From NCBI GenBank assembly GCA_902797495.1, contig CADBTH010000028.1:1-5005 (forward strand): DNA of 5,005 bases, given 5' to 3'. The position numbers and the translations under genes are program-made. Source of the stretch: an uncultured Ruminococcus sp. (GTDB lineage Bacteria > Bacillota > Clostridia > Oscillospirales > CAG-272). The notes under the pieces were generated by a model. The model saw only the letters and a program-made list of their open reading frames with translations. It was not told the origin of the DNA and searched no databases. This document shows positions 1-5,005 of this stretch, in pieces. Each line of letters begins with the position of its first letter. Positions within the stretch are counted from its first letter, which is position 1.

Positions 1-426
1 AACAAGGATATGCAGGAGGACAAGGAGCTGATCTTCGACGCGGTAGATACGGTTAAGATCTGCCTCGAGGTCTTCGCTCCTATGGTCGGGACGATGACGG
101 TGCTCGAGGACAATATGTTCGCGGCGGCGCAGAAAGGATTTATAAACGCGACCGACCTTGCGGATTATCTGACGAAGAAGGGCGTGCCGTTCCGCGCGGC
201 GTACAAGACGGTCGGTCAGATCGTCGCGTATTGCGTCGATAACGACACGGTACTTGAAAAAATGACTCTTGAAGAGTATAATAAATTCTCGGAAGTATTC
301 GAAGACGATCTCTATCCCGAGATCGATCTGAAGAACTGCGTCGAAAAGAGGATCTCCGCGGGAGGATGCGGAAAGGATTCCGTCGCGGCGCAGATATCAT
401 ATCTTAAGGAGTTTGTTTGTGACTGA
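1..426 (+). CDS. argH: Argininosuccinate lyase, C-terminal part (5' end outside window)
   Basis: This is the last 141 residues of argininosuccinate lyase, the cytoplasmic fumarase/aspartase-superfamily enzyme that splits argininosuccinate into arginine and fumarate. The reading frame is open from base 1 and begins NKDMQEDKE, matching the family's conserved YNKD(L/M)QEDKE segment. It continues through the helical C-terminal domain (DLADYL..KGVPFR.AY..VG), then MTLEEYNKFS, and ends with the typical SAGG....V..QI tail. The catalytic GSS(x)MPxKxN signature lies upstream of the window and cannot be checked. E. coli ArgH is about 457 residues, so roughly two thirds of the gene is missing here. The TGA stop at 424-426 lies inside the start region of argC (8-nt overlap), so the two are probably translationally coupled. 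A near-consensus promoter is embedded at 254-282. Assignment is secure from the C-terminal motifs plus the arg operon context. Confidence 0.95.
   Translation, partial: NKDMQEDKELIFDAVDTVKICLEVFAPMVGTMTVLEDNMFAAAQKGFINATDLADYLTKKGVPFRAAYKTVGQIVAYCVDNDTVLEKMTLEEYNKFSEVFEDDLYPEIDLKNCVEKRISAGGCGKDSVAAQISYLKEFVCD
254..282 (+). promoter_or_regulatory. Candidate internal sigma-A promoter within argH, ahead of argC
   Basis: TTGAAA (254-259, 5/6 match to TTGACA) and TATAAT (277-282, perfect) are separated by exactly 17 bases. Transcription would start near 289-290, about 130 bases before the argC start codon. The patch is AT-rich compared with surrounding GC-rich argH sequence. The encoded peptide (LEKMTLEEYNK) resembles the normal ArgH family sequence, so protein constraint could also explain it. 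Chance occurrence inside coding sequence cannot be excluded. If used, it would express argCJBD without argH. Confidence 0.4.
406..411 (+). promoter_or_regulatory. Ribosome binding site of argC (decides the GTG start)
   Basis: AAGGAG lies 7 bases before the GTG at 419 and only 1 base before the alternative in-frame TTG at 413. Normal Shine-Dalgarno spacing therefore selects GTG 419. The site is inside the last codons of argH. Confidence 0.8.
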
Positions 427-1351
427 CATATTTATCGACGGAAGCGCCGGCACGACCGGCCTTCGTCTGTTTGAGAGACTGTCCGCGAGGGACGACGTTA
501 AAATATTCACCCTGACGGGTGACGACCGAAAGGATCCCGCGCGCCGCCGCGAGGCGCTGAACTCGTGCGACGTCGCGTTCCTGTGCCTCCCCGACGACGC
601 GTCGCGCGAGGCGGTCGCGATGACGGAGAACGAGCGCGTGACCGTGATCGACACCTCCACCGCGCACAGAACGCTCGGGGGATGGGCGTACGGTTTTCCC
701 GAACTGTCCGCGTCTCACCGCGAGGCGGTCGCCTCGTCGAAGAGGATAGCCGTCCCCGGGTGCCACGCGAGCGGCTTCGTGTCTCTTGTCTATCCGCTCG
801 TCGCGAACGGATTCATATCCCCCGATACCGCGCTCACCTGCTTCTCCCTGACGGGTTACAGCGGGGGCGGCAAAAAGATGATAGCTGAATACGAGTCGGA
901 GGAGAGGGACCCGCTTCTGAAGGCTCCGCGCCAGTACGGCATATCTCAGCAGCACAAGCACCTGAAGGAGATGAAGGCGATCCCCGGACTCGGAACGGAG
1001 CCGGCGTTCTGCCCGATAGTCGCCGACTTTTACAGCGGGATGGAGGTCACTGTTCCGCTCTTCCGAAAGGATCTGCTTTGCGGGCGCACGGCTGAGGATA
1101 TCGGGATTCTTTATAAAAGTATTTACAATTCACCTCTCGTGAAGTATAATGATAATTTAAACGAGGACGGTTTCGTGTCCGCGTGCGCTCTGTCGGGCAA
1201 GGATACTATGGAGATCACGGTTGCGGGGAACGAGGAGAGGATACTCCTCATATCCCGTTTCGACAACCTCGGAAAAGGCGCGTCGGGCGCGGCGATCGAG
1301 TGCCTGAACGTTCATCTCGGTCTCCCCGACGAATACGGACTGGAATTATAA
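419..1351 (+). CDS. argC: N-acetyl-gamma-glutamyl-phosphate reductase, short (type 2) form
   Basis: ArgC reduces N-acetylglutamyl 5-phosphate with NADPH to N-acetylglutamate semialdehyde, the third step of arginine synthesis. With the GTG start the protein is 310 residues, shorter than the ~334-345-residue type 1 enzymes and matching type 2. The N-terminal FIDGSAGTTGL (5-15) is the type 2 Rossmann nucleotide-binding motif. VIDTSTAHR (76-84) and GWAYGFPEL (88-96) follow. The catalytic cysteine is Cys115 in VPGCHASGF, GYSGGGK is at 146-152, and the probable catalytic histidine lies in HKHLKEM (His179 or His181). The start was chosen because AAGGAG is 7 bases upstream; it overlaps the end of argH by 8 bases. 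The gene ends TAA 14 bases before argJ. Around 1106-1162 the codons turn unusually AT-rich (agt, tca, cct, tat, aat, tta) and contain a promoter-like sequence. Function is secure; the type 2 label rests on length and motifs. Confidence 0.95.
   Translation: MTDIFIDGSAGTTGLRLFERLSARDDVKIFTLTGDDRKDPARRREALNSCDVAFLCLPDDASREAVAMTENERVTVIDTSTAHRTLGGWAYGFPELSASHREAVASSKRIAVPGCHASGFVSLVYPLVANGFISPDTALTCFSLTGYSGGGKKMIAEYESEERDPLLKAPRQYGISQQHKHLKEMKAIPGLGTEPAFCPIVADFYSGMEVTVPLFRKDLLCGRTAEDIGILYKSIYNSPLVKYNDNLNEDGFVSACALSGKDTMEITVAGNEERILLISRFDNLGKGASGAAIECLNVHLGLPDEYGLEL
1122..1150 (+). promoter_or_regulatory. Candidate internal sigma-A promoter within argC, ahead of argJBD
   Basis: TTTACA (1122-1127, 5/6 match) and TATAAT (1145-1150, perfect) are spaced by exactly 17 bases. 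An AT-rich stretch immediately upstream (about 1107-1121) could act as an UP-like element. Transcription would start near 1157-1159, about 205 bases before the argJ ATG. Codon choice across the patch departs from the rest of argC, which favours C/G-ending codons; a rare-looking TTA leucine codon is at 1157-1159. This hints at selection on the DNA itself. Activity is inferred only. The site would allow argJ, argB and argD to be transcribed independently of full-length argC. Confidence 0.45.
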
Positions 1352-1354
1352 TAC

Positions 1355-1360
1355 CGGAGG
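1355..1360 (+). promoter_or_regulatory. Ribosome binding site of argJ (decides the ATG start)
   Basis: CGGAGG lies 5 bases before the ATG at 1366. The argJ frame stays open upstream into argC (to at least 1183), so this site, together with the family N-terminus MKYVTGGICAAKGF, fixes the true start. Confidence 0.85.
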
Positions 1361-1365
1361 ATATT

Positions 1366-2580
1366 ATGAAATATGTGACCGGCGGCATTTGCGCCGCGAA
1401 AGGGTTTACGGCTGCAGGCATCCACTGCGGCATCAGGAAGAACAAGGATAAAAAGGATCTGTCTCTCATAGTCAGCGAGCGCCCCGCGGCCGCCGCCGCG
1501 GTCTATACGACGAATCTCGTCAAGGGCGCGCCGCTGATAGTTAATAAAAGAAATCTTGCCGACGGAGTCGCTCAGGCGGTCATCTGCAACAGCGGAAACG
1601 CCAACACCTGCAACGCCAACGGCATCGAGATAGCTGAGGCTATGTGTTCGCTCGTCGAAGATGCGACGGGTATCAAGGCGTCAGACGTCGTTGTCGCCTC
1701 GACCGGCGTCATCGGACAACCCCTCGACATCGCTCCGATAAAGAATTCCGTCGGAGACCTCGTCGCCGCACTCTCAAAGGACGGAAGCGACGCGGCTGCG
1801 GAAGGCATCATGACGACGGACACCGAGAAAAAAGAGATCGCGGTCGAATTCGAGATAGGCGGAAAGATCTGCACAATCGGCGGCATCGCCAAGGGCTCGG
1901 GAATGATACACCCCAATATGGCGACGATGCTCGTCTTCATCACGACGGACGTCTCGATATCTCCCGAAATGCTTCAGAAGGCTCTGTCAACGGATATTGA
2001 AAATACGTTCAATATGATAAGCGTCGACGGCGACACCTCGACAAACGACATGGTCACGGTACTCGCCAACGGCATGGCGGAGAACGATGAGATAACCGGC
2101 GACGGAGCTGACTTCGACGCATTCATGAAGGCGCTCAACACCGTCAACGTCTACCTCTGCCAGAAGATCGCCGGCGACGGCGAGGGCGCGTCGAAGAGGC
2201 TCGAGTGCCGCGTGACGGGAGCCGCTTCAAAGGACGTCGCGAAGACGGTCGCGAAGAGCGTCATCTGCTCCTCGCTGACGAAAGCGGCGATGTTCGGCGC
2301 GGACGCGAACTGGGGGCGCGTGCTCTGCGCGATAGGTTACAGCGGAGCCGACGTCGACGTCGGGAAGATAGACGTTTCGTTCATATCCCCGGCGGGTGAG
2401 ATCGGGGTCTGCAAAAACGGTACGGGAGTCGACTTCTCCGAGGAGAAGGCGAAGGAGATCCTTCTCGAGAGCGAGATCACGATCGCGGTAGAGCTGAATT
2501 CCGGAACGGAAAGCGCCACCGCGTGGGGATGCGATCTGACGTACGATTACGTCCGCATAAACGGAGATTACAGAACTTAA
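1366..2580 (+). CDS. argJ: Glutamate N-acetyltransferase / ornithine acetyltransferase (ArgJ)
   Basis: ArgJ transfers the acetyl group from N-acetylornithine to glutamate, releasing ornithine and regenerating N-acetylglutamate (cyclic arginine pathway). The 404-residue length is normal. The N-terminus GGICAAKGFTAAGIHCGIR is family-typical. STGVIG (112-117) contains the presumed oxyanion-hole pair Thr113-Gly114. KGSGMIHPNMATML carries the self-cleavage site, predicted between Ala186 and Thr187, giving alpha (1-186) and beta (187-404) chains with Thr187 as the N-terminal nucleophile. GADANWGRV and the C-terminal DYVRINGDYRT are further family signatures. Some ArgJ enzymes are bifunctional and also use acetyl-CoA to make N-acetylglutamate; sequence alone does not tell which type this is. 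The gene follows argC by 14 bases and precedes argB by 9. Its stop codon overlaps the AAGAGG ribosome binding site of argB. The first ATG with a proper ribosome binding site is used. Confidence 0.97.
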   Translation: MKYVTGGICAAKGFTAAGIHCGIRKNKDKKDLSLIVSERPAAAAAVYTTNLVKGAPLIVNKRNLADGVAQAVICNSGNANTCNANGIEIAEAMCSLVEDATGIKASDVVVASTGVIGQPLDIAPIKNSVGDLVAALSKDGSDAAAEGIMTTDTEKKEIAVEFEIGGKICTIGGIAKGSGMIHPNMATMLVFITTDVSISPEMLQKALSTDIENTFNMISVDGDTSTNDMVTVLANGMAENDEITGDGADFDAFMKALNTVNVYLCQKIAGDGEGASKRLECRVTGAASKDVAKTVAKSVICSSLTKAAMFGADANWGRVLCAIGYSGADVDVGKIDVSFISPAGEIGVCKNGTGVDFSEEKAKEILLESEITIAVELNSGTESATAWGCDLTYDYVRINGDYRT

Positions 2581-2589
2581 GAGGTCGTT

Positions 2590-3453
2590 ATGATTAACAA
2601 TCTTTCGAACGCCGAGCGTGCGGAAGTCCTTATCCAGGCGCTTCCGAATATTAAAAAATACGTTGGAAAGACCGTCGTCATCAAATACGGCGGCAACGCG
2701 ATGATAAACGAAGAGCTGAAAGAACAGGTCATGACGGACATAGTTCTTCTGTGGCTCATCGGAGTCAAGGTCGTTCTCGTTCACGGGGGCGGCCCCGAGA
2801 TATCCGAAATGATGGAAAAGCTCGGAAAGAAGCCCGAATTCGTCGACGGACTTCGCGTGACCGACAAGGAGACCGTCGATATCGTTCAGATGGTGCTCGC
2901 CGGAAAGGTCAACAAGACCCTCGTCACTCTTCTCGAGGCGAAGGGCGGGCGCGCCATCGGAGTTTCCGGTATGGACGGAAGGCTGATCCAGGCGACGTTC
3001 AAGGACGAGGCGCTGGGCTACGTCGGAAAGATAACGAAGATACACATAGACGTCGTGACGGATATGCTCGAAAAGGGGTACATACCGGTAGTCTCGACCG
3101 TCGCCTGCGACAAGCAGGGGAACACGTTCAACGTGAACGGCGACACGGCGGCGGCGTATATCGCAGGCGCGCTGTCCGCGGAGAGGCTTATCATGATGAC
3201 CGATATCGCAGGTCTGCTCCGCGACGTTGGCGACCCCTCGTCGCTGATACCCGAGATCACGGTCAGCGAGGCGGCGAGCCTTGAGGCGGAGGGCGTCATA
3301 TCGGGCGGCATGATACCGAAGATCGAATGCTGCAGGGAAGCGATCGAAAAGGGAGTAAAGAACGTCGTCATAATGAACGGAACGGTCCCGCACTCGATCC
3401 TCATGGAGCTTCTTACCGACGAAGGCGCCGGAACTATGGTCGTAGGAGACTGA
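2590..3453 (+). CDS. argB: Acetylglutamate kinase, probably arginine-inhibited
   Basis: ArgB phosphorylates N-acetylglutamate with ATP, the second step of the pathway and the usual feedback point when ArgJ recycles acetyl groups. The 287 residues form an amino-acid-kinase fold: VIKYGGNAM (30-38, ATP-binding Lys32), VHGGGPEI (64-71), GLRVTD (87-92, substrate binding), NVNGDTAAAYI (181-191, Asp185 probably orienting the lysines) and GGMIPK (239-244, Lys244). An N-terminal segment of about 25 residues precedes the kinase core (...VLIQALPNIKKYVGKT). E. coli ArgB (258 residues) lacks it; it corresponds to the N-helix of hexameric arginine-sensitive enzymes such as those of Thermotoga and Pseudomonas. 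The C-terminal DEGAGTM (277-283) is the matching arginine-site signature. Inhibition by arginine is inferred from these two features. AAGAGG at 2579-2584, 5 bases before the ATG, supports this start. argD begins 3 bases after the stop. Confidence 0.97.
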   Translation: MINNLSNAERAEVLIQALPNIKKYVGKTVVIKYGGNAMINEELKEQVMTDIVLLWLIGVKVVLVHGGGPEISEMMEKLGKKPEFVDGLRVTDKETVDIVQMVLAGKVNKTLVTLLEAKGGRAIGVSGMDGRLIQATFKDEALGYVGKITKIHIDVVTDMLEKGYIPVVSTVACDKQGNTFNVNGDTAAAYIAGALSAERLIMMTDIAGLLRDVGDPSSLIPEITVSEAASLEAEGVISGGMIPKIECCREAIEKGVKNVVIMNGTVPHSILMELLTDEGAGTMVVGD

Positions 3454-3456
3454 AAG

Positions 3457-4617
3457 ATGGATACGAAAACAAAGACTAACACTTATATTGCAAATACTTA
3501 CGGCAGGTTCGACGTCGTGGCGGTCGGCGGACACGGCTCAGTCATAGTCGACGAAGCGGGCAAAGAGTATATCGATCTCGGAAGCGGGATCGCGGTCAAC
3601 TCGTTCGGCGTCGCCGACCCCGTATGGCTCGCGGCAGTAACGGAGCAGGCGTCGAAGATCCAGCACTCTTCCAACCTCTACTACACGAAGCCGGGAGCTG
3701 ATCTCGCGGAAGCGCTCTGCGCGCGCACCGGAATGAAAAAAGTCTTTTTCTCGAACTCCGGAGCCGAGGCGAACGAGTGCGCGATAAAGGCCGCGAGAAA
3801 GTGGGCGGCTGACAACAAGGGCGCCGACTGTTACACGATAATCACCCTTGAAAACAGCTTCCACGGCAGAACGATAACGACTCTCGCCGCTACGGGGCAG
3901 GACGTTTTCCACAAGGATTTTACCCCTCTGACCGAGGGCTTTGTCACGGCAAAGGCCAACGACAAGGACAGCATCAGAGAGGCCGTCGCCGCGAACAAGG
4001 TCGCCGCCGTCATGATGGAGGCGGTGCAGGGAGAGGGAGGCGTCGTTCCGCTCGAAAAAGAATTCATTGACGAAGTCTTCAGGCTGGCAGAAGAAAATAA
4101 TTTCCTCGTGATATTCGACGAGGTTCAGACCGGAAACGGAAGAAGCGGAAAGTTCTTCGCATACGAGAACTTCGGCGTGACGCCCGATATAGTTTCGACC
4201 GCGAAGGGACTCGCCGGAGGACTTCCGATAGGCGCGACTCTCCTCGGCGAAAAGGTGAAGGACACCTTCACGCCCGGTCTTCACGGCTCGACGTTCGGCG
4301 CAAACCCCGTGTGCTGCGCCGCGGCGCTCTCCGTAGTCTCGAGGATAGACGAAAAGCTTCTCTCGGAAGTCAGAGAAAAATCCGATTACGTTTTCAATAC
4401 CCTCGCCGGTAAGCCCGGCATCGAGGGCGTTACCGGAATGGGTCTGATGATCGGTATCAAGACTTCGAAGGACGCCTCCGAGGTCGTCGCAAAATGTCAG
4501 GAGAACGGGGTACTCGTCCTAAAGGCGAAGGATAAAGTCCGTCTCCTCCCCGCGCTCAACATTCCCTTCGATCTGCTCAAAAAAGCAGTAGACGTTATCG
4601 CCGAAGCGGCGAAATGA
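3457..4617 (+). CDS. argD: Acetylornithine aminotransferase (PLP-dependent, class III)
   Basis: ArgD transaminates N-acetylglutamate semialdehyde with glutamate to give N-acetylornithine, the substrate of ArgJ. The protein has 386 residues, normal for the family. Visible fold-type I features are SNSGAEANE (99-107, phosphate binding), FHGRT (135-139), EAVQGEGGV (188-196), FDEVQTGNGRSGKFFAYE with Asp221 contacting the PLP ring nitrogen, STAKGLAGGLPIGA with Schiff-base Lys250, and HGSTFGANP (276-284). The start has a TAGGAG (3444-3449) 7 bases upstream, inside the end of argB. Two places differ from common ArgD sequences: the usual G-H-x-H-P near residue 51 reads GVADP, and HGSTFGGNP reads HGSTFGANP. 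Neither is a catalytic residue. Related class III transaminases (succinylornithine, ornithine or GABA aminotransferase) look alike, and some ArgD proteins also act in lysine synthesis. Position in the argCJBD cluster makes ArgD by far the best call. It is the last gene of the operon, followed by a terminator. Confidence 0.95.
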   Translation: MDTKTKTNTYIANTYGRFDVVAVGGHGSVIVDEAGKEYIDLGSGIAVNSFGVADPVWLAAVTEQASKIQHSSNLYYTKPGADLAEALCARTGMKKVFFSNSGAEANECAIKAARKWAADNKGADCYTIITLENSFHGRTITTLAATGQDVFHKDFTPLTEGFVTAKANDKDSIREAVAANKVAAVMMEAVQGEGGVVPLEKEFIDEVFRLAEENNFLVIFDEVQTGNGRSGKFFAYENFGVTPDIVSTAKGLAGGLPIGATLLGEKVKDTFTPGLHGSTFGANPVCCAAALSVVSRIDEKLLSEVREKSDYVFNTLAGKPGIEGVTGMGLMIGIKTSKDASEVVAKCQENGVLVLKAKDKVRLLPALNIPFDLLKKAVDVIAEAAK

Positions 4618-4618
4618 T

Positions 4619-4661
4619 GCGGTGCTCTGCCCCGCGCCCCGCGAGCCTTTGAAAAGGCTCG
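4619..4661 (-). repeat. Intergenic two-hairpin element, copy 1 (argD side)
   Basis: Read on the minus strand, this is an 8-bp stem (4642-4649 pairing with 4654-4661, loop at 4650-4653), then CGGGG, then a GC-rich hairpin around GGGGCAGAGC (4619-4625 pairing with 4629-4635, one mismatch). The same order (A/T hairpin, CGGGG, GGGGC-RGAGC hairpin) occurs on the plus strand at 4726-4773, so the two are inverted copies of one architecture. Similar CGGGG/GGGCGGAGCCCC intergenic palindromes are, from memory, frequent in Oscillospirales genomes. On the argD transcript it forms two hairpins directly after the stop codon. Confidence 0.6.
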
Positions 4662-4682
4662 ACCGAAACTTTTAAAAAGATA

Positions 4683-4719
4683 CAGCCGAAAGCGAATGCT
4701 TTCGGCTGCTTTTGTTTTT
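4683..4719. terminator. Bidirectional rho-independent terminator between argD and clpB
   Basis: A perfect 11-bp stem (CAGCCGAAAGC at 4683-4693 with GCTTTCGGCTG at 4698-4708) closes a GAAT loop. On the plus strand it is followed by CTTTTGTTTTT, a good U-tract ending the arg operon. On the minus strand it is followed by TATCTTTTT, so it can also end the convergent clpB transcript. It sits near the centre of the 156-base spacer. Confidence 0.9.
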
Positions 4720-4725
4720 GGGTTT

Positions 4726-4773
4726 CCAAAGGGATTCGTCCCTTTGGCGGGGTCACAGGGGCGGAGCCCCGTG
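4726..4773 (+). repeat. Intergenic two-hairpin element, copy 2 (clpB side)
   Basis: A perfect 9-bp stem CCAAAGGGA/TCCCTTTGG (4726-4734 with 4739-4747) closes a TTCG tetraloop. It is followed by CGGGG and a second hairpin, GGGGC-GGA-GCCCC (4758-4770), extended by CAC/GTG with one bulged A. This is the same layout as copy 1 in the opposite orientation. The element abuts the clpB stop codon, so on the clpB mRNA these hairpins come immediately after the stop, before the terminator. Confidence 0.65.
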
Positions 4774-5005
4774 TCATCTGCACACCAGCTTCTCCCCGTC
4801 GTAATCGACCGTGACGGTGCTGTCCGGTTCGATCTCGCCTGCGATGATCTTCTTAGCGAGGAGCGTTTCCACGCTGCTCTGCATGAATCTCTTCAGCGGA
4901 CGCGCGCCGTAGACCGGATCGTAAGCGGAATCGACGATGAAGTCCTTAGCCGCTTCGGTGAGTTCGAGCGAGATGCGCTGTTCCTCAAGTCTCTTCTGAA
5001 GGTCT
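4774..5005 (-). CDS. clpB: ATP-dependent chaperone ClpB, C-terminal end (5' part outside window)
   Basis: The last 76 codons of a Clp/Hsp100 AAA+ protein read leftward, with the TGA stop at 4774-4776. ClpB is the cytoplasmic hexameric disaggregase that works with DnaK to rescue aggregated proteins. The fragment opens with DLQKRLEEQRISLELTEAAKD. It then has YDPVYGARPLKRF, containing the GAR sensor-2 motif of the second AAA+ domain, followed by VETLLAKKIIAGEI, and stops shortly after. This spacing and the short tail match ClpB rather than ClpA, ClpC or ClpX, but the Walker motifs and the ClpB middle domain lie outside the window. It is convergent to the arginine operon and functionally unrelated to it; the two share the bidirectional terminator. 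Its promoter (heat-shock regulation would be expected) is not in view. Confidence 0.88.
   Translation of the reverse strand, partial: DLQKRLEEQRISLELTEAAKDFIVDSAYDPVYGARPLKRFMQSSVETLLAKKIIAGEIEPDSTVTVDYDGEKLVCR

Noticed and set aside
404..961. Minus-strand open frame of 185 codons antisense to argC
   Set aside because: It is Arg-rich and featureless, and fully covered by the conserved argC.
1111..1160. Possible ArgR/AhrC operator (ARG box) around the argC internal promoter
   Set aside because: Only one half-site resembling TGAAT (minus strand, near 1128-1132) is present; the partner half does not match, so a palindromic ARG box is not supported.
1183..1365. In-frame upstream extension of argJ into argC
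   Set aside because: The extension is Arg/Gly-rich and overlaps argC. The ribosome binding site at 1355-1360 and the family N-terminus place the start at 1366.
1997..2018. TTGAAA followed by TATGAT inside argJ as another internal promoter
   Set aside because: The spacer is only 10 bases, far too short for sigma-A.
2227..3534. Long open frame (about 435 codons) on the minus strand, antisense to argJ-argB-argD
   Set aside because: It spans three well-identified plus-strand genes, has low-complexity Arg/Asp/Val-rich composition and no recognisable domain. It is a by-product of GC-biased codon use.
3538..4284. Minus-strand open frame of 248 codons antisense to argD
   Set aside because: It mirrors argD codons, has no family resemblance and no gene-like context.
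4595..4783. Small minus-strand open frame of 62 codons across the argD-clpB spacer
   Set aside because: It runs through the terminator and both hairpin elements and overlaps the ends of both genes. Its sequence is a translation of structured non-coding DNA.
1..5005. tRNA or rRNA genes, CRISPR array, insertion sequence or prophage traces
   Set aside because: Apart from the 156-base spacer and the few bases between arg genes, the window is covered by conserved coding sequence. I saw no direct-repeat array, transposase motif or RNA gene signature.

Overview
This window looks like ordinary chromosomal core metabolism from a fairly GC-rich member of the Clostridia, probably an Oscillospirales/Ruminococcaceae-like gut bacterium. 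The basis is the strong AGGAGG-type ribosome binding sites, the short ArgC variant, the clostridial-style ArgB and ArgD, and hairpin-rich intergenic elements of a kind common in that group. The taxonomic call is inference from protein and repeat style; no marker gene is present.

Positions 1-4617 are a tightly packed plus-strand arginine biosynthesis operon in the order argH (3' end only) - argC - argJ - argB - argD. The junctions are an 8-nt overlap (argH/argC) and gaps of 14, 9 and 3 nt. Together ArgB, ArgC, ArgD and ArgJ convert N-acetylglutamate to ornithine. ArgJ recycles the acetyl group onto glutamate (the cyclic pathway). ArgH performs the last step, argininosuccinate to arginine plus fumarate. 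No argF, argG or argA is visible; argG could lie upstream of the window. ArgB carries the N-terminal helix and C-terminal signature of arginine-inhibited acetylglutamate kinases, so feedback control is expected there.

Two near-consensus sigma-A promoters sit inside coding sequence, at 254-282 in argH and 1122-1150 in argC. Each has a perfect TATAAT, a 5/6 match to the -35 box and a 17-bp spacer, and each lies in a local AT-rich patch. If active, they would give separate transcripts starting ahead of argC and ahead of argJBD.

Positions 4618-4773 are a non-coding convergent junction. A strong bidirectional terminator hairpin sits in the middle. It is flanked by two inverted copies of a two-hairpin element, making the whole spacer quasi-palindromic. 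From 4774 to the end, on the minus strand, is the last 76 codons of clpB, the ATP-dependent disaggregase.

I found no mobile element, CRISPR array, tRNA, rRNA or evidently new multi-gene system. The points most worth a second look are the intragenic promoters and the symmetrical intergenic elements.
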